A stretch of 64,000 nucleotides of DNA. It comes from Thermocaproicibacter sp036844765 (GTDB lineage Bacteria; Bacillota; Clostridia; Oscillospirales; Acutalibacteraceae). The position numbers and the translations under genes were made by a program. The notes below the pieces were generated by a model. The model saw nothing but the letters and a program-made list of their open reading frames with translations. It was not told the DNA's origin and did no database searches. The DNA is taken from the NCBI GenBank assembly GCA_036844765.1, contig DAIUFE010000003.1, positions 1 to 64,000 on the forward strand, in the 5' to 3' direction. Position 1 is the stretch's first letter. Each line of letters opens with the position of its first letter. This document shows positions 18,218-27,018 of the stretch, in pieces.

Positions 18218-18577
18218 TCACCTTGTCCCGTTCCAGTTGGTTACGAACAGGCCGTAGCCGTCCGTGAAGCTGCCCGTGCAGATCATAATCAGGTCGACCA
18301 GCACCCCGATCCCGAAGCAGCCCGCCGTAAGCAGCCAGAGGATGCCGGTGCCGATCTTCCCCACGTAGAAGCGGTGCACCCCCAGGTAGCCGACGAAGAT
18401 GCACAGCAGCAGCGCCACCAGGCGGTTGTAGGGGGATATGTACGGCATGGCCGGGCGCGCCGCCGCGGCGCTCAGGTCCGCCCCGCAGCGGGGGCAGAAA
18501 CGGGCGTCCGCCGCGACGGGCGTGCCGCAGTTCGGGCAGGAATAGGGGTAGGCGTAGCCTGCGTTCCTGTTTTCCAT
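18218..18577 (-). CDS. Zinc-ribbon TM2-domain membrane protein
   Basis: Small protein of 119 residues. An N-terminal zinc ribbon (CPNCG ... CPRCG, residues about 14-33) is followed by a TM2 domain with two membrane helices. The domain has the conserved LGVHRFYVGKIGTGILWLLT and the final GYGLFVTNWN. TM2 proteins are widespread and of unknown biochemical function. AGAAGG lies ahead of the ATG. A degraded copy of the dispersed palindromic element lies 120-165 bases upstream. Confidence 0.85.
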   Translation of the reverse strand: MENRNAGYAYPYSCPNCGTPVAADARFCPRCGADLSAAAARPAMPYISPYNRLVALLLCIFVGYLGVHRFYVGKIGTGILWLLTAGCFGIGVLVDLIMICTGSFTDGYGLFVTNWNGTR

Positions 18578-18697
18578 AATAGGATCCTTCTCTCACCGTG
18601 ATGATTGTGATTGCATTATAACATGAAATCCCGGTTTCTCCAATTGTTATATTCTGCAATTCTGCAGCTGGCCCGGCTTTGCAGCGCCCCGGCTGAT

Positions 18698-18743
18698 CTG
18701 CGGGATGCTTTTCGCTTCGCCCCCGCCTGGGGCGGGGGCGAAG
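18698..18743 (-). repeat. Degraded copy (A) of the dispersed palindromic leader element
   Basis: A perfect 13-bp inverted repeat (18715-18727 / 18731-18743, TGG loop) with the flank CTGCGGGATGCTTTTCGCTTC, which resembles the copy at 47536-47629. The outer ends are not clear. It is upstream of the TM2 gene, in the same relative orientation as the other copies. The 249-base gap 18578-18826 holds nothing else I recognise. Confidence 0.6.
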
Positions 18744-18826
18744 CGGGTCCCGTCTCTCTGGCCCGAATTTTATCAAAAATATGTAGGCGGCGGAGGCGCG
18801 CCGGACGCGCGCCTCCGCCGCGGCCC

Positions 18827-19048
18827 TCAGCCCAGGAATCCCGTGCTGCCCTGCTCCAGCTGGTCCACCGCGCTGCGGATGCGGTCCTTCGCCTCCTGGC
18901 CGGTGCGGGAATCCTTCACATAACGCAGAACGGCCTCCTGCTTCGCGTCGTCCAGAAGGCTGAAGGTCCGCATCGCCTCCTGGTGCTGCGCGAGCGACAT
19001 CATCAGCCCGATGGGCATATAGCCGCCGCTCTTTTTCCTGTTCTCCAC
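18827..19048 (-). CDS. Small conserved protein of unknown function
   Basis: A 73-residue, mostly helical cytoplasmic protein. It has a basic N-terminus (ENRKKSGG), then MPIGLMMSLAQHQEAMRTFSLL and an amphipathic helix ending QLEQGSTGFLG. GTG 19048 is chosen because GGGAGG is 7 bases upstream; the open frame continues 17 codons earlier without support. No catalytic motif is visible. It may be one of the small spore- or envelope-associated proteins common in Clostridia, but nothing in the sequence proves that. Confidence 0.6.
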   Translation of the reverse strand: MENRKKSGGYMPIGLMMSLAQHQEAMRTFSLLDDAKQEAVLRYVKDSRTGQEAKDRIRSAVDQLEQGSTGFLG

Positions 19049-19232
19049 GGCTGCCCCTCCCTTCCGCTTTTCTTTCTTGTATAGTATTGCCGGGCGCAAG
19101 GACGCCCATGCACGGAGACGCTAAAAATTCCCAATCTTCCGCCGCATTTTCCGGGAATCCTCACCTATAGAATATGCTCGGGGAGAAAAACCAGTGCGCG
19201 GCGGGGGGATTCCCTTGGCCGGGCTTTTGTGT

Positions 19233-19238
19233 TATAAT
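19233..19238 (+). promoter_or_regulatory. -10 element upstream of ruvC
   Basis: A perfect TATAAT, 31 bases before the ruvC ATG. The region 17 bases upstream has no good -35. It probably drives the ruvCAB run. Confidence 0.5.
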
Positions 19239-19269
19239 AAAACGAATTATTGCGGGGGAGGGCCGCGGC

Positions 19270-19812
19270 ATGATCATTCTGGGGATCGACCCGGGCTACG
19301 CGATCGTCGGCTACGGCCTGATCCGGGCGGAGAACGGCCGCTTCTGCCCGCTGGAGCACGGCGCCGTCGTCACGCAGGCCGGCCTGGATTTCAACCGCAG
19401 GCTGGAGAAAATCTACGACGCGCTTTCCGGGCGGATGCTGCGCTGGAAGCCGGACGCCGTCTCCGTCGAGAAGCTGTATTTCCAGAGCAACAAGACGACC
19501 GCCATCGGCGTCGCGGAGGCGCGCGGGGTCATCCTGCTCGCCGCCCAGAAGGCCGGCGCGCAGGTGTTCGAGTACACCCCGCTGCAGATCAAGCTCTCGG
19601 TCACCGGCTACGGCCAGGCGCACAAGCAGCAGGTGATGGAGATGACGCGCCGCCTGCTGGGCCTCAGGGAGCTGCCGAAGCCGGACGACGCGGCGGACGC
19701 CCTGGCCATGGCGGTGTGCCACGGGCAGGCGGCCGGCTCGCGGCTGCGGCGCGCCCTGCTGGCGCAGAGGATCCGCGCGGCGGGGGAAAGGAGGCCCAAG
19801 AGCCGTGTTTGA
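19270..19812 (+). CDS. ruvC: Holliday junction resolvase RuvC
   Basis: Endonuclease of 180 residues that nicks Holliday junctions symmetrically with RuvAB. The four acidic catalytic residues are visible: Asp7 (GIDPG), Glu67 (VEKLYF), and Asp140 and Asp143 (PDDAADALA). ATG 19270 gives the canonical N-terminus; the 32 codons upstream are not conserved. GGGGGAGGG precedes it. The ruvA start lies inside its last codons, so the two are coupled. Confidence 0.95.
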   Translation: MIILGIDPGYAIVGYGLIRAENGRFCPLEHGAVVTQAGLDFNRRLEKIYDALSGRMLRWKPDAVSVEKLYFQSNKTTAIGVAEARGVILLAAQKAGAQVFEYTPLQIKLSVTGYGQAHKQQVMEMTRRLLGLRELPKPDDAADALAMAVCHGQAAGSRLRRALLAQRIRAAGERRPKSRV

Positions 19813-20419
19813 TTTTCTCAGGGGTGCGCTGGCCCGGGCGGAACCGGGGTTCGCCGTGGTGGAGTGCGGCGGCGTCGGCTTTTTGTGCCGCGTGTCGGCG
19901 AATACGGCCCGCGCGCTCCCGGAGACGGGCGGCGAGGTGCGGCTTTTCACCCATTTGCAGGTGCGCGAGGACGCGCTCGTCCTGTTCGGCTTTGCGACGC
20001 GGGCGGAGCGCAGCTGCTTCGAGATGCTGACGGGCGTCAGCGGGGTCGGGCCGAAGGTCGCCCTCGCGATCCTGTCGGAGTTCACGCCGGAGCGGGTCGC
20101 CGCCGCCGCGGCCACGGGCGACAGCAAGGCCCTGACCCGCGCGAGCGGCGTCGGCCCCCGCCTCGCGCAGCGCATCGCGCTGGAGCTGCGCGACCGGGTC
20201 AAGACCATCCGGGCCGACGCGAGCTTCGCCCCGGCGCAGGGGGCGGCTTCCGCCTCGTCGAACGCCGAGGCGGCGGTCAACGCCCTCACGGTGCTCGGCT
20301 ACCTGCCGTCGGACGCTGCCGCGGTCGTGGCGAAGTTCGACAGCGCCCTGCCCGTGGAGGAGCTGATCCGGCTTTCTCTGCGGTCGATGGACCCCGGCCG
20401 GCGGGGAGCGGGCCGGTAG
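19805..20419 (+). CDS. ruvA: Holliday junction branch-migration protein RuvA
   Basis: DNA-binding tetramer subunit of 204 residues. It has the OB-fold N-terminal domain, two helix-hairpin-helix motifs (GVSGVGPKVALAIL and ASGVGPRLAQRIALEL), and a C-terminal domain that contacts RuvB (ALTVLGYLPSDA). GTG 19805 overlaps the ruvC stop by 8 bases and follows AAAGGAGG by 9 bases. It operates with RuvB (20451) and RuvC. Confidence 0.94.
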   Translation: MFDFLRGALARAEPGFAVVECGGVGFLCRVSANTARALPETGGEVRLFTHLQVREDALVLFGFATRAERSCFEMLTGVSGVGPKVALAILSEFTPERVAAAAATGDSKALTRASGVGPRLAQRIALELRDRVKTIRADASFAPAQGAASASSNAEAAVNALTVLGYLPSDAAAVVAKFDSALPVEELIRLSLRSMDPGRRGAGR

Positions 20420-20450
20420 CCTCTTGGCCCACGGATAGAAAGGCGGTGCG

Positions 20451-21530
20451 ATGGAACAGTTGAACGGCGGCTTCGGCACGGCGCAGGGGAACGAGAGCGA
20501 TTTCGAGAACCGCGTGGTCGCCCCCGAGTACACCCCCGAGGACGAGGAAGTGGAGAACCCCCTGCGCCCGAAGACCCTTTCCGAATATATCGGGCAGGAT
20601 AAGGTGAAGGAGAACCTGTCCGTTTTCATCCAGGCCGCGAAGCAGCGCAAAGAGACGCTCGACCACGTGCTGCTCTACGGCCCGCCGGGTCTCGGCAAGA
20701 CCACGCTCGCCGGCATCATTGCGAATGAGCTGGGCGTCAACCTGCGCGTGACCTCGGGCCCCGCCGTCGAGAAGCCGGGGGACCTCGCGGCCATCCTGAC
20801 CAACCTGAGCCCCGGCGACGTGCTGTTCATCGACGAGGTCCACCGCCTTTCCCGCGGCGTGGAGGAAGTCCTCTACCCCGCAATGGAGGATTTCGCGCTG
20901 GACATCATCACCGGCAAGGGGCAGATGGCGGCCTCGTACCATCTGCCGCTGCCGAAGTTCACGCTGGTGGGCGCGACGACGCGGGCCGGCCAGCTCAGCG
21001 CCCCGCTGCGCGACCGGTTCGGCGTGGTGCTGCGGCTCGAGCTTTATTCCCCGCGCGACCTCGCGCGCATCGTCGCGCGCAGCGCGAAGATCCTCGGCAT
21101 CCCGGTCGAGGCCGACGGCGCCCTCGAGATCGCCTCCCGCTCGCGCGGGACGCCCCGCGTCGCGAACCGGCTGCTCAAGCGGGTGCGCGATTTCGCGCAG
21201 GTGGTCGCCGGCGGAAGGATCACCCGCGAGGCGGCGAAGCTTGGCCTCGACCGGCTGGAGATCGACGAGCTCGGCCTCGACGCCAACGACCGCCGCCTGC
21301 TCGGCGCGCTGATCAAATTCTACGGCGGCGGGCCGGTGGGGCTGGAAACCCTCGCCGCCGCCATCGGCGAGGAGGCCGTGACGATCGAGGACGTCTACGA
21401 GCCGTATCTGATGCAGATCGGGTTCCTGAGCCGGACGCCGCGCGGCCGGTGCGCCACGCGCGCCGCCTACGAGCACCTGGGCCTCAAGCCGCCCGAGACG
21501 CCCGGCTCCGGCCAGCAGAGCCTGTTTTGA
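20451..21530 (+). CDS. ruvB: Holliday junction DNA helicase RuvB
   Basis: AAA+ motor of 359 residues that drives branch migration on RuvA. Walker A GPPGLGKT (77-84), Walker B FIDEVHRL (Asp128), sensor 1 GATTRAG and arginine finger APLRDRFG are present. The winged-helix C-terminal domain ends in GLKPPETPGSG. An N-terminal extension of about 35 acidic residues is longer than in E. coli. RBS AGAAAGGCGG. Confidence 0.96.
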   Translation: MEQLNGGFGTAQGNESDFENRVVAPEYTPEDEEVENPLRPKTLSEYIGQDKVKENLSVFIQAAKQRKETLDHVLLYGPPGLGKTTLAGIIANELGVNLRVTSGPAVEKPGDLAAILTNLSPGDVLFIDEVHRLSRGVEEVLYPAMEDFALDIITGKGQMAASYHLPLPKFTLVGATTRAGQLSAPLRDRFGVVLRLELYSPRDLARIVARSAKILGIPVEADGALEIASRSRGTPRVANRLLKRVRDFAQVVAGGRITREAAKLGLDRLEIDELGLDANDRRLLGALIKFYGGGPVGLETLAAAIGEEAVTIEDVYEPYLMQIGFLSRTPRGRCATRAAYEHLGLKPPETPGSGQQSLF

Positions 21531-21544
21531 GGGGAGCGGTGAAG

Positions 21545-22171
21545 ATGGGACGGCTTTTCCCGGACGAGGACACGGCGGAGCGCCTGCTCGCGGAGGGCGA
21601 GGCGAAAAATCCGGGGCCGTGGGCGGCCCATTCCCGCAACGTCGCGCAGGCGGCGAGGAACATCGCCGGCCGCTGCCCGGGGATGGACGCCGGGGAGGCG
21701 TACGTCCTCGGCCTTCTGCACGATATCGGCAGACGGGACGGCCCGAACGGCCTGAGGCATATCCCCGGCGGCTGCCGCTACTGCCTTTCGCTGGGATTCC
21801 CCAAGGCCGCGCAGATCTGCCTGACGCACTCTTTCCCCGGAAGCCAAAAGATCGAGGAAGCGCAGGGCGAATGGGACTGCACGGAGGAGGAATACCAATG
21901 GACGGCCCGGCGCCTTTCGCAGGCCCGGTACGACGAGTACGACCGCCTGATCCAGCTCTGCGACGCGCTGGCGCCGGTTTCGGGCTTCTGCCTGATGGAA
22001 AAGCGTCTGGTGGACGTCGCGCTGCGGCACGGCGTGAACGCTCTGACGCTGCAGAAATGGAAGGCCCTGTTCGGGATCAAAGGGGAGTTCGAGTCCCGGA
22101 TGCGCCTTTCGGTTTACGACGTTCTTCCCGGCGCGGTGGAAAACACGTTCTCCGGTGCCGGCCCGTCATAG
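21545..22171 (+). CDS. HD-domain hydrolase
   Basis: Protein of about 208 residues with an HD metal-dependent phosphohydrolase core: first His in WAAHSRNV, the HD pair in GLLHDIGRRDG, then His residues in LRHIPGG and LTHSFPG. Substrate unknown; HD proteins commonly cleave nucleotides or phosphate esters. GAGGGGAG lies 8 bases before ATG 21545, which is 15 bases after ruvB, so it is probably transcribed with ruvCAB. It is followed by glmM. Confidence 0.8.
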   Translation: MGRLFPDEDTAERLLAEGEAKNPGPWAAHSRNVAQAARNIAGRCPGMDAGEAYVLGLLHDIGRRDGPNGLRHIPGGCRYCLSLGFPKAAQICLTHSFPGSQKIEEAQGEWDCTEEEYQWTARRLSQARYDEYDRLIQLCDALAPVSGFCLMEKRLVDVALRHGVNALTLQKWKALFGIKGEFESRMRLSVYDVLPGAVENTFSGAGPS

Positions 22172-22208
22172 AAAATCCATACTGAAAAAAAGTGGGAGTG
22201 TTTTTGAT

Positions 22209-23558
22209 ATGGGCAGATTATTTGGAACGGACGGCGTCCGCGGCGTCGCGAACAGCGAACTGACCTGCGAGCTCGCCATGAGCATCGGCCGCGCGGCCGC
22301 CGCAGTGCTGACCGACAGCGCCCACCGGCACCCGAAGATCCTGATCGGCAAGGATACGCGCGTCTCCTCCGACATGCTGGAGGCCGCGATGACCGCCGGC
22401 CTTTGCAGCGTGGGGGCGAACGTCGTCCGCCTGGGCGTGGTGCCGACGCCCGCCGTGGCCTACCTCGTCGGCAAATACGGCGCCGACGCGGGCGTGATGC
22501 TCACGGCTTCGCACAATCCGTGCGAGTTCAACGGCATCAAGATTTTCCGGGGGGACGGCTACAAGCTGCCCGACGCGCTCGAGGAGCAGATCGAGGCCAT
22601 CGTCTTCGGCCGCGCCCCGGCCCCGAAGCTGCCCACGGGCGGGGACGTCGGCAGCGTCTCCGAAGCGCCGAACACCGTGCGCGACTATGTCGACCACGTC
22701 AAAAGCACCGTGCCGTTCCCGCTGACCGGCATGAAGGTCGGCATCGACTGCGCGAACGGCGCCGCCAGCAGAACGGCGGAGCTGCTGTTCTCGGAGCTCG
22801 GCGCCGAGTGCCATATGTTCGCCGACCGGCCGGACGGCGTCAACGTGAACGACCGCTGCGGCTCAACCCACATGGAGAGCCTGATGCGCTTCGTGGCGGA
22901 GAACGGCCTGGACGCGGGCGTCGCGTTCGACGGCGACGCGGACCGCTGCCTCGCGGTGGACGAGAAGGGCCAGCTCGTGGACGGCGACTACGTGATGGCC
23001 ATCTGCGCGCTGGACATGAAGTCCCGCGGGAAGCTCGCGAAAAACGCCGTGGTCGGCACCATCATGACCAATATGGGCTTCACCCGCTTCTGCGGGGAGA
23101 ACGGCATCCAGTTCGAGGCGACGAAGGTCGGCGACCGCTACGTGCTGGAGGAGATGCTCCTGGAGGGCTACAACTTCGGCGGCGAGCAGAGCGGCCACAT
23201 CATCTTCCTCGATTACGCCACGACGGGCGACGGCCAGCTTACGGCCGCGCAGCTTCTCAGCCTGGTGCACCGCCGGCAGGCGAAGCTCTCCAGCCTGGCG
23301 ACGCTGATGCAGCGGTATCCGCAGGTGATGGTCAACGTGGCCGTGAAGCCCGAGGGCAAGCTGCGGTTCTATACCGACGACGAGGTCAGGCGCGCGGTGG
23401 AGCGCGCGAAGAAAGAGCTGGGCGGCGCGGGCCGCATCATCGTGCGCCCCTCCGGCACGGAGCCGCTGCTGCGCGTGATGGTGGAGGGCGAGGACAAGAG
23501 GAAGATCCAGGACCTTGCGGACTCGGTGGCGGACGTGATCCGCGAGCGCCTGACCTGA
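22209..23558 (+). CDS. glmM: Phosphoglucosamine mutase
   Basis: Interconverts glucosamine-6-phosphate and glucosamine-1-phosphate for UDP-GlcNAc and cell-wall synthesis. It has 449 residues. The N-terminus MGRLFGTDGVRGVAN is canonical, the phospho-Ser is Ser101 in TASHNP, the metal loop is DGDADRC, and the phosphate-binding loop is RPSGTEPLLRV. ATG 22209 gives the conserved N-terminus; the 18 codons upstream belong to the tail of the previous gene region. Confidence 0.97.
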   Translation: MGRLFGTDGVRGVANSELTCELAMSIGRAAAAVLTDSAHRHPKILIGKDTRVSSDMLEAAMTAGLCSVGANVVRLGVVPTPAVAYLVGKYGADAGVMLTASHNPCEFNGIKIFRGDGYKLPDALEEQIEAIVFGRAPAPKLPTGGDVGSVSEAPNTVRDYVDHVKSTVPFPLTGMKVGIDCANGAASRTAELLFSELGAECHMFADRPDGVNVNDRCGSTHMESLMRFVAENGLDAGVAFDGDADRCLAVDEKGQLVDGDYVMAICALDMKSRGKLAKNAVVGTIMTNMGFTRFCGENGIQFEATKVGDRYVLEEMLLEGYNFGGEQSGHIIFLDYATTGDGQLTAAQLLSLVHRRQAKLSSLATLMQRYPQVMVNVAVKPEGKLRFYTDDEVRRAVERAKKELGGAGRIIVRPSGTEPLLRVMVEGEDKRKIQDLADSVADVIRERLT

Positions 23559-23578
23559 CACGGAGGGAACGGAAAAGA

Positions 23579-24454
23579 TTGAGAGTCGCTGACTGGAAGG
23601 AATACGAGCTGATCGACGCCTCGGCGGGCGAAAGGCTGGAACGGTGGGGCGGCGTCGTGCTGGTCCGCCCCGACCCGCAGATCATCTGGAACACGCCGAA
23701 AACCCATCCCCTGTGGAAGGAGGCCCACGCGCGCTACCTGCGCTCCTCCTCGGGCGGCGGCCGGTGGGAAATCCGTAAGCCCGTACCGCCTGTGTGGAAG
23801 ATCGGGTACGGAGGCCTCACGTTCCGCCTGAAGCTGATGGGCTTCAAGCACACCGGCCTCTTTCCCGAGCAGGCCGTCAACTGGGACTTCGCGGAGAAAA
23901 AGATCCGCGGGGCCGGCCGGCCCGTCCGCGTGCTGAACCTGTTCGGCTACACGGGCGCGGCCACGCTTGCCTGCCTGAAAGCGGGCGCGCGGGTCTGCCA
24001 TGTGGACGCCTCGCGGGGGATGGTCGCGTGGGCGAAGGAGAACGCCGTGGCCTCGGGCCTTGCGGACCGGCCGGTGCGCTGGCTGGTCGACGACTGCGAA
24101 AAGTTCGTCCGGCGCGAGCGGCGCCGCGGCAGCCGGTACGACGCCGTGATCATGGACCCGCCCTCCTACGGGCGGGGGCCGGGCGGCGAGGTCTGGAAGC
24201 TCGAGGACCAGCTCTACCCGCTGGTGGAACTGTGCCTGCCCGTCCTTTCGGAGCGGCCGCTGTTCTTCCTCCTGAATTCCTACACCGCCGGCCTTTCGGC
24301 CGCCGTGATGGAGTACCTGCTGGGCGCGCTGCTCCAAAAAAAGCTCGGCGGGCGGGTCTGGTCCGGGGAGATCGGTCTGCCGGTCTCCGGGAGCGGCCTC
24401 ACGCTGCCGTGCGGCAGCACGGCGGTCTGGGAGAGCGGGCGCGCCGATGGATAG
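23579..24454 (+). CDS. Class I SAM-dependent methyltransferase, RlmI/RlmK-like
   Basis: Methyltransferase of about 291 residues. SAM motif I is VLNLFGYTGAATLA, the acidic residue is in HVDASRGMVAWAKEN, and the catalytic loop is IMDPPSYGRG. These features match the rRNA cytosine methyltransferase group (RlmI-like), though no PUA domain is seen at the N-terminus. The likely start is TTG 23579, 10 bases after GGAGGG and 20 bases after glmM; no better start exists. Its end overlaps the ecfA1 start by 8 bases. Confidence 0.85.
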   Translation: MRVADWKEYELIDASAGERLERWGGVVLVRPDPQIIWNTPKTHPLWKEAHARYLRSSSGGGRWEIRKPVPPVWKIGYGGLTFRLKLMGFKHTGLFPEQAVNWDFAEKKIRGAGRPVRVLNLFGYTGAATLACLKAGARVCHVDASRGMVAWAKENAVASGLADRPVRWLVDDCEKFVRRERRRGSRYDAVIMDPPSYGRGPGGEVWKLEDQLYPLVELCLPVLSERPLFFLLNSYTAGLSAAVMEYLLGALLQKKLGGRVWSGEIGLPVSGSGLTLPCGSTAVWESGRADG

Positions 24455-25310
24455 GGAATATCTTTCCGCCGAGGACGTGTCGTTCGCCTACCCGCCGCAG
24501 GAGGACGAGGAGAGCTACGAGGTCCTGCACGGCGTGACGCTCGGCATCCGCAAGGGGGAGTTCGTCGCGCTGCTGGGGCACAACGGCTCCGGCAAATCCA
24601 CGCTGGCCAAGCATTTCAACGCGCTGCTGCTGCCCACGGGCGGCAAGGTCTACGTCGACGGTCTCGACACCACGGACGAGAGCCTCAAGCTCGAGATCCG
24701 CCGCCGCGTGGGCCTCGTCCTCCAGAACCCGGACAACCAGCTGGTCGCGAGCGTGGTGGAGGAGGACGTGGCCTTCGGGCCGGAGAACCTCGGCGTCCCT
24801 CCGCCGGAGATCCGCCGCCGCGTGGACGACGCGCTGAAGGCGGTCGATATGGCCGATTACCGCCTGAACGCGGCGTACAAGCTTTCCGGCGGGCAGAAGC
24901 AGCGCGTCGCCATCGCGGGCATCCTCGCCATGCGGCCGGACTGCATCGTCCTCGACGAGCCCACGGCCATGCTGGACCCGCGCGGCCGCGGCGAGGTGCT
25001 GGAGACCGTCCACCGCCTGAACCGGGAGCAGGGCATCACCGTCGTGCTGATCACGCATTATATGGACGAGGCGGTCGGGGCCGACCGCGTGGTCGTGATG
25101 GACGACGGCCGGATCCTCACGCAGGGGACGCCCCGCGAGGTGTTCTCGCGGGTCCGCCTGCTGAAGGCGCACCAGCTCGACGTGCCGCAGGCGACCGAGC
25201 TGGTCTGGCGCCTGCGGCTGGAGGGGTTCGACCTGCCGGAGTGCGCGCTGGACGCCGGCGAATGCGTCGCGGCGCTGGAAAAACTGCTGCCCGCGCCGCG
25301 GAAAGCCTGA
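24447..25310 (+). CDS. ecfA1: ECF transporter ATPase A1
   Basis: ATP-binding subunit (287 residues) of the energy-coupling-factor module that powers vitamin or metal uptake by interchangeable S components. Walker A is GHNGSGKST (44-52), the Q-loop is VLQNPDNQL, the signature is LSGGQKQRVAIAG, and Walker B is CIVLDEPTAMLDP. It overlaps the methyltransferase by 8 bases and is followed at once by ecfA2 and ecfT. Confidence 0.95.
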   Translation: MDREYLSAEDVSFAYPPQEDEESYEVLHGVTLGIRKGEFVALLGHNGSGKSTLAKHFNALLLPTGGKVYVDGLDTTDESLKLEIRRRVGLVLQNPDNQLVASVVEEDVAFGPENLGVPPPEIRRRVDDALKAVDMADYRLNAAYKLSGGQKQRVAIAGILAMRPDCIVLDEPTAMLDPRGRGEVLETVHRLNREQGITVVLITHYMDEAVGADRVVVMDDGRILTQGTPREVFSRVRLLKAHQLDVPQATELVWRLRLEGFDLPECALDAGECVAALEKLLPAPRKA

Positions 25311-25324
25311 TGTTGGGGGAAACC

Positions 25325-26191
25325 ATGTTTGTCCTTGAAACGAAAGACCTGACCTACGCCTACGGTGCCGGCACGCCGTTCGAGAAAATCGCCGTGAACC
25401 GCGTGAGCGTCGGTATCCGGCGCGGGGAGCGCCTCGGCGTGATCGGCCGCACCGGCTCCGGAAAATCCACGCTGATCCAGACGCTGAACGGCCTGCTGCG
25501 CCCCACGTCCGGCGCCGTTCTGCTGGACGGGAAGGACATCTGGGCCGAGCCGAAGAAGATCCGCGCCGTGCGGTTCCGCGTCGGCATGGTGTTCCAGTAC
25601 CCCGAGCACCAGCTTTTCGAGGAGACGGTCCTCAAGGACATCTGCTTCGGCCCGGGGAACATGGGCCTTTCCCCGAAGGAGGCGGAGGAGCGCGCGCGCC
25701 GGGCCGCGAAATTCGTCGGCCTGAACGAAGAGCTGCTCGGCAAAAGCCCGTTCGAGCTTTCCGGCGGGGAGAAGCGCCGCGCCGCCATCGCGGGCGTGAT
25801 CGCCATGGACCCGGACGTGCTGATCCTCGACGAGCCGACGGCGGGCCTCGACCCCCAGGGGCGGGATATGCTGCTGGAGCAGATTTCCGCCTACCACCTG
25901 GCGCGCGGCAGCACGGTGATCCTCGTTTCCCACAGCATGGAGGACATCGCGCGCTTTGCCGACCGCGTGCTGGTTATGAGCGAAGGCCGCGCCGTGATGC
26001 TGGACGGGACGGCGGCCGTGTTCGCCCGGGGCCGCGAGCTGGAGGCCCTGGGCCTGCGGGTGCCGCAGATCACCTCGATCCTGCTGACGCTGCGGGAGAA
26101 GGGGTATCCGGTCCGGCCCGCGCTCACGGTCGACGAGGCGGTCGAGGAGCTCCGCCCGCTGCTTTTGAAGGGGGGTGCGCGCCGTGATTAG
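25325..26191 (+). CDS. ecfA2: ECF transporter ATPase A2
   Basis: Second ATPase of the ECF module, about 288 residues. Walker A is GRTGSGKST (41-49), the Q-loop is VFQYPEHQLFE (the YPEHQLF form typical of EcfA2), the signature is LSGGEKRRAAIAG, and Walker B is VLILDEPTAGLDP. ATG 25325 follows GGGGGA; an in-frame ATG at 25310 overlapping the ecfA1 stop is an alternative. Confidence 0.95.
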   Translation: MFVLETKDLTYAYGAGTPFEKIAVNRVSVGIRRGERLGVIGRTGSGKSTLIQTLNGLLRPTSGAVLLDGKDIWAEPKKIRAVRFRVGMVFQYPEHQLFEETVLKDICFGPGNMGLSPKEAEERARRAAKFVGLNEELLGKSPFELSGGEKRRAAIAGVIAMDPDVLILDEPTAGLDPQGRDMLLEQISAYHLARGSTVILVSHSMEDIARFADRVLVMSEGRAVMLDGTAAVFARGRELEALGLRVPQITSILLTLREKGYPVRPALTVDEAVEELRPLLLKGGARRD

Positions 26192-26999
26192 CGACATCAC
26201 GCTCGGGCAGTACCTGCCCGGCCGCTCGCTCATCCACCGGATGGACCCGCGGGTCAAGCTGATCCTCACGTTCGCGTTCATCGTGTTCCTGTTCGTCGCC
26301 ACCAACTTCGCGGGCCTCGCGCTGATGGCCGGGCTGATGCTGACGGTCCTGATCCTCTCCGGCGTGCCGGTCGGCCTGTATTTCAAAAGCCTGAAGGCCG
26401 TGTGGTTCATCGTGCTGTTCACCGGCGCGCTCAACCTGTTCTACGGCGGCGGCGCCACGGTCTGGAGCTGGAAGTTCATGCGGATCACCGACGGCGGCAT
26501 CGGCAACGCGGTCTTCATCTGCGTCCGCATCGTCTGCCTGATCCTCTACAGCTCGGTCCTGACCTTCACCACGTCTCCCACGGAGCTGACCGACGCGCTC
26601 GAGCGTGTGATGAGCCCGCTGAAGGTCCTTCACGTGGGGGTGCACGAGATCGCCATGATGATGACCATCGCCCTGCGCTTCGTGCCCACGCTGCTGGAGG
26701 AGACCGACCGCATCATGAACGCCCAGAAGGCGCGCGGGGCCGATATGGAAAGCGGCGGCCTGCGCCAGCGCGTCCGGTCGCTCATCCCCGTGCTGATCCC
26801 GCTGTTCGTCTCCGCCTTCCGCCGCGCGTACGACCTCGCCATGGCGATGGAGTGCCGTTGCTACCACGGCGGCGAGGGGCGCACCCGCATGAAGCAGCTG
26901 CACATGACGGGCCTCGACGCGGCTGCGGCCGCCGTCTCCGCGGCGTTCTGCGCGGGGGTCGTGCTGTGCGCGGCGTTCCTGCCCGCCTCCCTGCGCTGA
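26184..26999 (+). CDS. ecfT: ECF transporter transmembrane subunit T
   Basis: Integral membrane scaffold (271 residues) that joins S components to the EcfA1A2 dimer. N-terminal motif LGQYLPGRSLIHRMDPRVKL, about five hydrophobic segments, and the two Ala-Arg-Gly-type coupling sequences (NAQKARGADME and RAYDLAMAMECRCY). GTG 26184 follows GGGGGG and overlaps the ecfA2 stop. No S-component gene is adjacent, as expected for a group II ECF system. The ecfA1-ecfA2-ecfT-truA order is conserved in Firmicutes. Confidence 0.93.
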   Translation: MISDITLGQYLPGRSLIHRMDPRVKLILTFAFIVFLFVATNFAGLALMAGLMLTVLILSGVPVGLYFKSLKAVWFIVLFTGALNLFYGGGATVWSWKFMRITDGGIGNAVFICVRIVCLILYSSVLTFTTSPTELTDALERVMSPLKVLHVGVHEIAMMMTIALRFVPTLLEETDRIMNAQKARGADMESGGLRQRVRSLIPVLIPLFVSAFRRAYDLAMAMECRCYHGGEGRTRMKQLHMTGLDAAAAAVSAAFCAGVVLCAAFLPASLR

Positions 27000-27018
27000 C
27001 CGGAAGAAAGGAGCCGCT

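Noticed and set aside
22403..24454. A 683-codon + strand frame that joins a glmM shadow to the methyltransferase
   Set aside because: The first 390 codons are an alternative frame of glmM with Arg/Gly-rich composition; only the part from TTG 23579 is real.
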